This document shows positions 19,214 through 27,526 of a stretch of DNA of 27,526 nucleotides, piece after piece (position 1 is the first letter of the stretch; every line of letters begins with the position of its first letter). The notes beneath the pieces are model-generated. The model searched no databases, was not told the origin of the DNA, and saw only the letters and a program-made list of their open reading frames with translations. The DNA is from Perkinsus olseni. Taxonomy: Eukaryota; Perkinsozoa; Perkinsida. The DNA is taken from positions 1 through 27,526 of the forward strand of contig JABANN010000464.1 of the NCBI GenBank assembly GCA_013115125.1. Reading direction: 5' to 3'. A program made the position numbers and the translations under genes.

Positions 19214-19396
19214 ATGAGATATATAGACTACGAGGATCTTCCCGGCCTCACAGCCGATGCGCACGCATTCGGACGGAGCTGGGATAACCTGGCTGTGGAC
19301 GAGTCTCGGCGAGCATGTGACTCGCTAATGTCTCTGCTAGACTTATTCAAGTCCCATCCTAGACAGCTACTCCGACAGAGTAGGTGCGGCTGTTAG
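19214..19396 (+). CDS. short open frame, possible first exon
   Basis: The frame starts MRYIDYEDLPGLTADAHAFG, continues SWDNLAVDESRRACDSLM, and stops at 19394-19396. The combination EDLPGL..W..L..DES is faintly like the N-terminal segment of ABCC-type transporters, but the resemblance is too short to name it. It is followed closely by the small secreted gene at 19539. Confidence 0.25.
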   Translation: MRYIDYEDLPGLTADAHAFGRSWDNLAVDESRRACDSLMSLLDLFKSHPRQLLRQSRCGC

Positions 19397-19470
19397 AACC
19401 CACGCGACTGGATGCTTCCGGCGAGCAGCTAACCCAAGGTTCGCACAACCTGCGTGCAGACGCCAGATGC

Positions 19471-19482
19471 CTAGCGGGAATT
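19471..19482 (+). promoter_or_regulatory. conserved 12-mer upstream of small secreted gene B
   Basis: CTAGCGGGAATT, identical to 2365-2376 and at almost the same distance (57 versus 53 bases) from the start codon of the paralogous gene. Confidence 0.45.
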
Positions 19483-19538
19483 TTGCACGTATTGTGTAAA
19501 AGGCAGCAACCCCCGGCGCAACTCTTCTTACGAAGGAC

Positions 19539-19906
19539 ATGAAGGCCAACATCGTCGGAGTCTTGTGGTTCCTCTGTCCGAGTGGCACTGCCATGGACAT
19601 CAGGGTTCAAGAGGCCTCCACGGGCCACTCGTAAGTAGAGGCTCACTGAGGAATCCGTTATGGCTTCCCTTCAGCACTTTGGCCGCTCAGCTCGGTATTC
19701 CCGTTGACAAAGTCAGGCTGCCCTCCGTAGCTGGAGGTGAGATCCAACTTCCTCAACGTCTCGTTCAGATATGTCTGGTGGACTCAGGTGGCAACTACGG
19801 AAGGCCTCTGAACAACTGCGAAGGAGGATGCGCCTGCAATACTGACAGTGCGATCGTTATCCACATGAGATCTCGGCTCTTCGTTTCAGAGTTCTCTTGC
19901 GAGTAG
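19539..19906 (+). CDS. small secreted cysteine-containing protein, intact paralogue B
   Basis: Exons 19539-19630 and 19675-19906 with a 44-bp intron (gtaagt..cttcag), phase 2 in a Ser codon, giving 107 residues. The N-terminus MKANIVGVLWFLCPSGTA is a weaker but possible signal peptide. The mature part reads TLAAQLGIPVDKVRLPSVAG, then QICLVDSGGNYGRPL, then NNCEGGCACNTDSA, and ends SEFSCE-stop. Spaced cysteines suggest a disulfide-bonded secreted peptide. The gene at 2429 is a paralogue with the same intron position and a matching upstream 12-mer but lacks the cysteine-rich tail. The two are 17 kb apart in the same orientation. Family and function unknown. Confidence 0.7.
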
Positions 19907-20221
19907 CCCGTATCTCCTTTCAGGATTCGGAGGGCCGAGTTATGTGGGCTGTGTGTGCAAACGGCTGTGAATCGTCTTCCTCCTGCCCTTCCTATCAATC
20001 TTTGATGATAAGGTGCGCGCCTCTGGGGTGTTGCTTCATCCGTTGCATTTTTACCGAGCGGGTGAGAGAAGGGACACTCGTCTCGGTGGTGAGGCTCTTG
20101 GTGCTCTCAGGACTGCCCGGCGGGCTCAGCCTGCGACGCTGTTCGACTTGGGTCGTTCGAAGACCGCATATGCATGTATTATATGAAGTGAAGCCTCCGA
20201 CTTCTCCGAGAGACACAGTCT

Positions 20222-20581
20222 GTGATACAGACTCTGTGTGACACAGATCAAGCATTCGGCGTCCCTCCCGTGTATGATTCTGAGCGTTGTCTTTATTGCT
20301 ATCGAAGTCTCTCAAAGTCGTCTTGCTATCAGTTGAACTGCTATTATGATTCTTATGATGTTTTAGTAATTCTGTTCTGGCTATCGCGTATTCCGGTGTA
20401 CGGACTATATTGTCGTACGATGGTATCGTGTATCGCAGCTTTATCTCTCCTTCATGTGCTCATTATCAGACTTCTTGAGAACTACCGCAGGATCGAGACT
20501 GCAGCATTATGCTGTATTGTTTATACAGGAAGTCCCTGTTTGATGCCGCTCATACTTTTCCGCCTTGCGGTGCTCACGTAA
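20222..20581 (+). CDS. hydrophobic open frame, doubtful
   Basis: A 119-residue frame rich in Leu, Ile, Cys and Tyr (SYDVLVILFWLSRIPVYG, AALSLLHVLIIRLL). It could be a small membrane protein, but AT-rich DNA easily yields such text. There are no splice sites, motif or paralogue to support it. Confidence 0.15.
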   Translation: MIQTLCDTDQAFGVPPVYDSERCLYCYRSLSKSSCYQLNCYYDSYDVLVILFWLSRIPVYGLYCRTMVSCIAALSLLHVLIIRLLENYRRIETAALCCIVYTGSPCLMPLILFRLAVLT

Positions 20582-20695
20582 TGTAGAGGTTCTTGATATG
20601 GTGGTCCTATTTCTGTCACTACGAGTCCTTCATGAGGAATACCCAATCGGAGGATATCGGGTTGCGTTAAACAGAAGCAAGTTTCCCACACTCTC

Positions 20696-20926
20696 CTACG
20701 GGGATCCCTCCGTGCAAGGAGCTACATAGCAATTACTTACACGGCAGTTGCACGCACACAGCGCACACAGAGTATCATCAGGCTGGTACTGGGCTTCCGC
20801 TGACATCACTGGAAGGCGATGCACGCTACTCGAAGGAGCCCCCCCGGTGAAGATGTTTATGAGGAAGTAGTCAACTTCGATCAGCCAGTATTTGAGGTTT
20901 GCAATGAGCATGGATAACCCCACCAC
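20696..20926 (-). CDS. short open frame, possible exon
   Basis: The minus-strand frame reads LIANLKYWLIEVDYFLINIF, then TGGAPSSSVHRLPVMSAEAQ, then TLCALCACNCRVSNCYV. The cysteine cluster is unusual, yet composition alone cannot establish a gene. Nothing else is evident between 19910 and 22050 apart from this and the frame at 20222. Confidence 0.2.
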   Translation of the reverse strand: MVGLSMLIANLKYWLIEVDYFLINIFTGGAPSSSVHRLPVMSAEAQYQPDDTLCALCACNCRVSNCYVAPCTEGSP

Positions 20927-20929
20927 ACG

Positions 20930-22050
20930 TTCTCGACGAGTATCGCGGACTCACTCCGAGTGAGTCACTCCGCACAGCAGGCGGTATTGCTTTTCCTCCT
21001 CAACATGACACCTTGTGAATTGCAAGATATAACTTACTATCCGAAGTACGTGGTCATTGACAAGACGGAAGGCAACAGCAGTGGGTGTGCATAAACATGC
21101 TCAACGATGGATACCTCAACGCTGTTTGTGGGCAAGCAATGCGTGGCCACTTGAATCACCCGCAAACTCTACCTAGCTGCGTTGATAAACGAGATTGAAG
21201 GCAAGAAAATTACAATTGGCCCGGGGATATTTTTTCTTAACGTGAATTTCTCGCGAACCCCGGTGAGTATTTCCAGTACCCCGTATCGATTGAAAGAGCA
21301 ACAAATTTGCAATATAGTGATGCCCTCGGCTCATAATTACTCGGCAGATAACGCTTCCAAATACTCTCTGGACAATTTTCTTTGACAGGACTGTATTGAT
21401 ACTTGTCGAAAATTCAATATCTGAGATGCCCGAAAAGGGGGACATGTGCACGCGTGCATACCACATTTCCCCTAACTCACGAATCATACTAGCCTTCTCG
21501 GCGCTACGACCTATATTTTGATTTGTAACTGTCGTCTAAGCGGTTGTTAACGACTTTCTCAATAAGGTGCTTCCCTTGGTGATTACTTATGTTGCCTATG
21601 TTTGACGAAGACGCATCGCCGCCGTTGAGCTTAAGGGTGGTTCAAGGCGAAAATCATGATTTTCTCTACCCTGAAAACGCTTGGTAAAGCGCGGTCCGTT
21701 GGCGGACCAAGGTGGGTTTGCCAGGCCGAAGGGAAATTTGGCCGCCGAAATTTCGTCCGTTCCGTGGAGAACTGTGAACTAGCGTTTCGAGTTTTATTCC
21801 ATTAACGATTTATATATCGCTACGCGAAATATGGGTAAAAATTTTTGGCCCTCTAAATGATCTTATTTGGTGCGAAACTACGCAGAGAATGGGTCAAAAT
21901 CAGTGCTCGATCCGTATTCTAGCACGGTTAGTGTTGAATAAATATTAAAGGGGCGACAGTCATCCAATATATTTGCAACTATTTTGGCTGAATGAAACTG
22001 TTTTGCGCAAGCTTTTTCGAGTCGAACAATCTGATGGTGCGTTCTAACTT
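20930..22050. other. non-coding, partly AT-rich stretch before CenH3
   Basis: I see no convincing gene here. It contains a perfect 16-bp palindrome GAAAATCATGATTTTC near 21649-21664 and a hairpin GGTCCG..CGGACC near 21685-21700. It should include the promoter and 5' end of the histone gene that follows. Confidence 0.5.
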
Positions 22051-22052
22051 AG

Positions 22053-23974
22053 AACTTCTAAGGGTGTTCCCAGGAAAGCACTTACAACTCCGAGGACTGA
22101 GGAGTTCGACCTCACAAGTTGGTCCCGTCACCAAGCGACGTAATATCCTTCACCCCTTTGAGGTTTCGCAATCGACTTGCAAGATATGCTACAAAAAGCG
22201 CAGAAATATGCTGAAGAAAAGTCGCTCTTCGAGAGAGAAACTCAAAATAAAGAACAGAAAGAAGGCCAGCAACTATTCATTCAGGCTGAGAAGGAAATAG
22301 ATGCATACAAGGGGTAATCCGCTAATAAATGTATAACTGTATTTATGGATGCTTTTCAGTCTGGTCTCAAAGCACAAGTGGACGCCGGTGGTTAATTTGC
22401 AAGCTTGCGGGGAACCAGGCCAGCAGGCAATGGGTCACCTACTCAGCGCCTCTCGCCACTTTGGCGAGCTGGCGGCAACGTCAGCTCGCCATATTCATGG
22501 TAAACCAGTCTGGAGCGCTGAGAACCTGGTAAGGTGTGAACCAATTCTTGGGCCTAATTGATCTGTGTCGCAATAGGACAACTCTCACAATGGTAGTCAA
22601 AGCGACGAAGAGAGTGACGAGGAGGGTACCGTATCCTCCATCAACGTAACAGATGCAACTTTGCTTGCAGTTATACCCTTAGAAGATGAGGTTGAGCAGA
22701 CAGCCGGCGATTCTAACGAGAATGTGGCGAGTGGAGAAGATGCTGACGGATCAGCTCCAGTCTCTGATGGAGTTATCACAGCAGAGGGCGGGGATGACAA
22801 TGACAAGAGCAAATATGACAGCAGTGATGAGAAGGGGGGAAATCCCAACCAAATCCGTAACATCAAGGAGAATCCTGATGAAAGCAAGGAAGAAGGTAAG
22901 CAAGCATTACTGAGAATCACTTGTAAAGCATCAATTACGATGTATGTTAGGTTCTGACGAAGACACTTGCGAAGCCGATACCTACAGGCAGGTGAAAAAC
23001 GAAGGTACTCCGCCACATTGTGTTACCCGCTTCGTCGCCCGCGTATTTCTCAGATAATCTAAACATCAAAAGCAATAACGACATTACAGCATTAGCTGGC
23101 ATAAGCCATGACAGTCACTGTGAGAGTACGAACATAGATAATTGTGATACAATGTTCCATCCTCGTTGTCAGCCAAGGAAAGTCAACAGGTCGACAGTTC
23201 CAATATCCACACCAGCCCTGAAATTCCCGATGCCGCCGCTGAAGCGCACCCCGAACCGGGAGAAGGTAAATTGGTCACGATACAGATAAGCGGCTCGACA
23301 AAAACCCAGAGCATTGCCTATATTCAGGGACAGAGGTGAATGAGGTGCTTCGCCCCTCAGTAGGAGACGCAGCATATGCAGCAGCATTCGCAGTTAAGGT
23401 AGAGGGTGCTCACGAAGGTGTCCGCAGGCACCCCATAGAAGCTAAACAGCAAGCCTCCACCCAACCTCCGTCATTCAAGCTTCCGAAGACGGGTAAGAAA
23501 GGGAGAGTGGCATCATCCCTACGGAAAAGGGCGAGGCCTAGTTCAGAGCCGGACAGACGCACAAAGGCGAAGATACGAAGAAGAGCGGTAGGACAATTTG
23601 TCCTGGACAAACCAAGCAATGGGTACGGGTCCCGCAACGAGTGTCTTTGTCAGATGGGAAGATCACGTTCAAGTGGCAGTCAGGCTAGTACGGTTCTGCG
23701 GGAGGTCCTTTTTTACCAAGCGACCAGCTGGCTTCTCATTCCTAGGGCCACCTTTGGTCGAGTGGTCAGAAGCATTTTGAAGGACTCTTCTGATTTAGCA
23801 GACCCGAGGATACAGAGCAATGCGATCGAGGCACTACAACATGCCTCAGAGGCATTTCTGGAAAGTCTTTTTGAAGACAGCTACCTGTGCTCTCTCCATG
23901 CCAAGCGAGTAACGCTCATGCCCCAGGACATGCGGTTGGCACGAAGATTGAGGAACGGTCACACTCTTGCCTAG
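22053..23974 (+). CDS. CENP-A-like histone H3 variant with very long N-terminal region
   Basis: Exons: 22053-22117, 22163-22313, 22360-22528, 22577-22895, 22951-23004, 23054-23265, and a last exon ending at 23974 whose start is 23312 (46-bp intron) or 23336. All other phases fit, giving at least 540 residues with the true start not fixed (an in-frame ATG exists at 22186). The last ~96 residues are an H3 fold: [16 protein letters not shown] (alpha N), [18 protein letters not shown] (alpha 1, loop 1), [17 protein letters not shown] (alpha 2), [16 protein letters not shown] and LARRLR (alpha 3). Loop 1 is two residues longer than in canonical H3, as in CENP-A. The long N part has a charged coiled-coil-like segment ([17 protein letters not shown]), an acidic Ser/Asp/Glu exon (22577-22895) and a basic stretch just before the fold (RKRARP, KAKIRRR). 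Expected role: marking centromeric nucleosomes. Confidence 0.87.
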
Positions 23975-24201
23975 CTATTCTCTTACCTCTCTCAACCTCT
24001 GCTTGCTCTTCTTAGCGCACGCGATTATTGGGGATGCTATGAGGATGATTCTACAATAGAGTGGTGTCGCTTACAAGTTCCACGTTGTACATTGTAAGTT
24101 ACAATGTTCAATGTTACATTATAATGTCATTCTTTTGAAAAGAATCTTTCCCATCTCTATATTGCGTCAAGTTCATAATTACGTCAAAAGATCTCGATCT
24201 G

Positions 24202-24227
24202 GTCAATTACCTACGTCAATTACCTAC
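24202..24227 (+). repeat. 13-bp tandem duplication
   Basis: GTCAATTACCTAC occurs twice back to back. It covers the stop codon of the minus-strand gene at 24220-24597, so the duplication may have set the present C-terminus. Confidence 0.85.
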
Positions 24228-24597
24228 GGCGGACCGCCACCATCTCAACGCCTGCGGCCTTGTTCACGCTCTCCGCCCCTGCTTCAACATTCTTCAGTAC
24301 TGCCGCGAGCCCACACTCCGCTCGGCACAACTCATATAACTTTGACAGCCTCGACCTCGCAAGCGGTTTTTTCACCTTTTCCAAACACGCCACCATATCT
24401 TCAAGTGCAGTAAATGCGAAGTCGCTTATTTTCTCCTTCTCATCCGACAAGATTGCAGCCACCTCATCCCACAGTTTTTCATCAACCGAGGTCAATGCCC
24501 GCAAACTCACAATGGCCTTATCACCTCACAGAACCCTCTCCGCCACCGCGTTTCTTGCCGGCGTCTCGGTTGTAGACTCGTCCATCGGGGAAGCCAT
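24220..24597 (-). CDS. small helical protein with one in-frame TGA
   Basis: Minus-strand frame from an ATG at 24597 (MASPMDESTTETPARNAV) to a TAA at 24220-24222, about 125 codons, open except for TGA at 24526-24528 (codon 24). After it the text is strongly protein-like: SLRALTSVDEKLWDEV, then DFAFTALEDMVACLEKVKK, then LSKLYELCRAECGLAAVLK. It looks all-helical with Leu/Ala heptads. CGA (Arg) would be the natural codon at the TGA position. A 24-bp GT..AG segment covers the TGA in a phase that would restore the frame, but that is far shorter than the other introns here. It could be a decaying gene, readthrough, or a different upstream exon joined to the 3' part. Family not recognised. Confidence 0.4.
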
Positions 24598-24896
24598 AAA
24601 AAAATCACAACGGTGGGCACGCGATCAACTGGCAAACGATGCTATTCTACGGGGTCCCGCCCGGCAATGGCTAGTCTTGCAATTAGCGCTCGCCCGATCT
24701 CTTCGTTTTACGGGACGGGAATCGTTGGTCGTAGAAAAAGTAGAAGGTTCTTGATGTGATGGTGTAGAAGAGGATCCTAGAGAATCATAGGAGAAAGCAC
24801 GAGAGTTCGAGACCGTCCCTAATCGATTCATTCCCGACGACTGCATCAACAGAACACAATGCGAAACCAACTATTTAGATACTGTACGATGGCAAT

Positions 24897-24916
24897 AGTC
24901 TAGTCTAGACTAGACT
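24897..24916. repeat. 20-bp perfect palindrome
   Basis: AGTCTAGTCTAGACTAGACT equals its own reverse complement. It is followed at once by nearly palindromic tagggctagctaggcccta and, at about 24960-24978, by a cgagagag..ctctctcg hairpin. Cluster of short foldbacks in non-coding DNA. Confidence 0.9.
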
Positions 24917-25815
24917 GTCTAGGGCTAGGGCTAGCTAGGCCCTAGACACTAGGGTTCGATCCGAGAGAGACTCTCTCGTAGACTCGAGGAGCGAACGAGA
25001 GATATGTATTTAGATTGCAACGAGATAGAGCAGAATCAATAGACGAACTATTAAAAGATTCAGATACTTAGCAGATACTCGATCTGAAGTACAGTTAGAT
25101 CGCTCTAATATATAGAGTTCTCAGAACTCAGTTCTAAGCTTGGAATGCTTCAGCGAAGCTAGCCGTTTCGGAAATCTTACAGTTTTAGATCTTCGGCGAG
25201 CGAAAACTTGGTGGCGCCGTTGGACGGCATATCGTTGCTACTTGTTTGTACTCTACAACACTGCGTGTTCTGCCAAACATTACATCCGTAACAGTCTGTT
25301 GCGTTGCCGAAGGAGCTTTGCCTCACCGTGAGTCTCCTTACATTAGGAGGGAAAGGAAGCGCTCCTAACGTAAGGCTACTTTACAAGAGGCCTCTCGGCA
25401 TGCCTCCTTGCGGACCTCACGTAAGGTGCCATAGCCTATGGTAAGGAGGGTACCCTATGGCCCATAGGGTGCCTCCGGGGGTTGCTTATGGGGATATGTG
25501 TAGTCAACTTACCGGATTCTAGCCAATTTCGCTTCACTCGTGGATCAACCCGCATCGGTATTCTCTGCCCCAGAGACTCTGGGAAACTTCAATTCTCGCT
25601 GCCTGACCTTTCTCGGATATTCCGGACTTGTAGGAATTACCTCATCCTCCCACTTTCAATCACCGTTTCCCTGACATATGCTAAGATAGAAAGACTCTAG
25701 TATAAATAGACCCTTGAGATAAGCGTTTTCCCAGTTGTACTATCTTTTCTCAATGCAGCGTGTCTTCACGGCTGTATTATGCTAATCAGCTAACGTGAGG
25801 TGTCCTTCATAAGGC

Positions 25816-25932
25816 GCACCTTACGGATAGGTGCATAAGGTGCAAGGAGCGATTTCTTGTGATTCGCAAGTCGTGAAAGAACTCTCATTACGTCGTAAGG
25901 CACCTTGCTCCTTGCACCTATCCGTGGGGTGC
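25816..25932. repeat. foldback element, 117 bp
   Basis: The left arm gcacc..cggataggtgc..aaggagc (25816-25851) pairs with the right arm ending at 25932 (gctccttgcacctatccg), with small unpaired pieces and a loop of about 40 bases. GTAAGG/CCTTAC words recur through 25320-25500 as well. There is no coding sequence. It may be a very short foldback transposon or a structural repeat. Confidence 0.7.
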
Positions 25933-26362
25933 ACCGTGAGGAGCCTTTCTTCTGAAATAGGCCCCTGGACCAGGGGCCCTGGTTACGGCTCACGATTCGA
26001 TCACGCTGGGCCGGCGTGAACAGGTGCGAAGATCTCGCAGCGAAATCACTTGACCGCGCTCGGCCCGAAGAGGACAAACTTTCCCTTCTTCCCTCATCTT
26101 TCCCGGGAAACTTTCCATCTTTCGCGGGAAGGAAAGTTAAAAATCATTTTCCCCACTTTCAGCGACCCTGTCGCCAGTGGCTTCTCCACAATCCACACCC
26201 ACGATCTGAGCAGATATGTCACATACCGCAAACCTCGAAAGATGTATCCCCATGAAGAACGTTGCCGCGGCGGCGATGAAGCCCAAACCTGAATTTTCAC
26301 AAATTCAGAATCGTGACCGAAGCATTGTAGACTGTCTTCTTCGAAAGATTGAAATTTTCAAT

Positions 26363-26671
26363 CGGGAAGAACTTTTCAATTTGAAAGGTTCTTCCCGCAG
26401 ACTTCTGAATGCCCGGAGTCACAGGCTTCGTTCCTGGTTTTCGAACGAAGCCTTCGGTCACGAATTCGCGAGTGCAGATTCATGATTGCACTATAACTCG
26501 TAGCTCGTAGTCTACGAGCTCTATCGGGGTTCGCGAGAGCCTAGAATGTCTTGGCGCTGGCTCGGAGCATCCGGAATAACACACATACCTTTTTTCGCAA
26601 ATTTCATTATAAAATTCTCCGGAAATCTCCGAAAGTGTATGAAATTTTCATACATTTCCGGAGACTTCCGG
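26363..26671. repeat. cluster of four hairpins in non-coding DNA
   Basis: 26363-26397: cgggaagaac pairs with gttcttcccg (16 of 17 paired). 26424-26452: GGCTTCGTTC pairs with GAACGAAGCC. 26502-26520: AGCTCGTAG against CTACGAGCT. 26619-26671: a nearly perfect 53-bp palindrome with ccggaaatctcc..tatgaaa facing ttttcata..gacttccgg. No long open frame spans the set. Confidence 0.85.
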
Positions 26672-26749
26672 AAAAATTCCGGGAAAAATCCTTCGAAAGT
26701 TTCCGTGATTTTGGAAGTACTTTTCTAGCACCCTCGCGGTTACAACAAT

Positions 26750-27079
26750 GTGGTAATCGCCGAGCGATTGCAGCGGCTCAAGGAAGTGAGCTCGGGGAAG
26801 AAGGGGCACACTGCGTACAGAAAAATCGTCAGCTTCTCAGCAGACAATCCCAGCGGGGCCATTCTGATGGGCAGCTTTGCACGCGGAACCCCGACAATCA
26901 GTCACCGTTTGGCAGTAATCACAGCTCCTGGCCGCGGTCCTCGTCGAGGCGAGTGTAGTGTCAAGCTAGGTGAAGGAAACGTGAGACCCAGAGACAAACT
27001 GAGAAGGCAGCCCGTGGCGTCGAAGCTGCCGCGCCATGGATCGAGGGAACATACAGTAGAGCAGGGATTGAAAGATTAG
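26750..27079 (+). CDS. weak open frame, unknown
   Basis: A 109-codon plus-strand frame. The part IAERLQRLKEVSSGKKGHTA, then YRKIVSFSADNPSGAIL, then MGSFARGTPTISHRLAV is protein-like; the rest is Arg-rich and ordinary. There is no splice support or family match. The remaining 27080-27526 shows nothing I can support. Confidence 0.25.
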   Translation: MVIAERLQRLKEVSSGKKGHTAYRKIVSFSADNPSGAILMGSFARGTPTISHRLAVITAPGRGPRRGECSVKLGEGNVRPRDKLRRQPVASKLPRHGSREHTVEQGLKD

Positions 27080-27526
27080 TTACCAATCATTGGTTACTAC
27101 CATGACAGTAAAATCTGTGGAATGGTAGATGAATAGTGCCTAGATCATGTGTGTAGTTTGCATAGGGTAGAACGTTCTCTCCTCAATTTACCTGGGAGAC
27201 TTCCAATGGAAGTGAATGAGTCAAGGCAATGATGCGACATTGTCAATGTCACATTGATCCATCCTTTTCACGGCAAATCGTAGTCTGTGGAAGATATCCA
27301 CAAGTGATTGAGCTATCGCCTCAAGGTTAACCGAGATGGCTACGGACGTGAGCACGAATGGCATGCGAGCCTGGCAACAAGCCGCTCGTCGAAAGCACGC
27401 ACAAGTAACGTGCCCAAACGGAAATTGACTCGCATGTTGTGGTGGAACCGTCGAGGAGACAGCGAGACGTTGTGCGCAGTAGATGAAGTAGACAGATTAG
27501 CTATATTAGCCAGCGGCCCGCATTCG

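Noticed and set aside
22597-23016. 139-codon Ser/Leu-rich minus-strand frame
   Set aside because: It is the antisense shadow of the acidic exon of the histone variant, whose splice phases fit on the plus strand.
24260-24754. 164-codon plus-strand frame
   Set aside because: It lies opposite the helical minus-strand gene and has the Ser/Phe/Leu-rich look of a shadow frame.

Overview
The window reads as nuclear DNA of a single-celled eukaryote with gene-dense, intron-rich chromatin. Most introns I could place by reading frame are about 43-63 bp with GT..AG ends, base composition is near 50% GC, and several unrelated small genes encode secreted proteins with no close relative I recognise. I infer an alveolate of the Perkinsus type. 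That is an impression from intron size and protein style, not a proof. Most genes are visible only after splicing, so long single-frame stretches are often misleading.

Layout. 1-5401 is bounded by two arms of a young inverted duplication. The left arm was later split by a 422-bp solo LTR and a 584-bp insert. Between the arms lie a truncated small secreted-protein gene (2429-2698), an intronless 274-residue secreted protein (3083-3907, minus) and the start of a cysteine-motif secreted gene (4608 onward, plus). About 5666-10760 on the minus strand is filled by exons of one or two long extracellular-type genes. A retroelement RNase H fragment sits in what looks like an intron of them. 12394-13616 (minus) is a complete 8-exon gene for 3-hydroxyanthranilate 3,4-dioxygenase (300 residues, all iron ligands present). 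13929-14191 is a hAT-type MITE with perfect 8-bp target duplications, and 14350-14680 is a second terminal-inverted-repeat element with a tRNA-like core.

15448-18026 (plus) is a complete 11-exon DUF445 membrane protein (458 residues). Two of its introns carry tRNA-type B-box sequences. 18.1-19.4 kb holds coding fragments I cannot join with confidence. 19539-19906 is an intact paralogue of the truncated small secreted gene at 2.4 kb. 22053-23974 (plus) encodes a histone H3 variant with the two-residue-longer loop 1 typical of CENP-A/CenH3, preceded by an exceptionally long N-terminal region of about 440 residues. A short minus-strand gene (24220-24597) has an otherwise open frame crossed by one TGA. 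24.9-26.7 kb is a palindrome-rich non-coding tract, and the last 0.8 kb holds one weak open frame.

There is no operon logic. Genes on both strands are interleaved with decayed mobile elements. The most notable items are the long-tailed CenH3, the tRNA-like introns, and the inverted duplication whose undisturbed arm acts as a natural empty site for two insertions.
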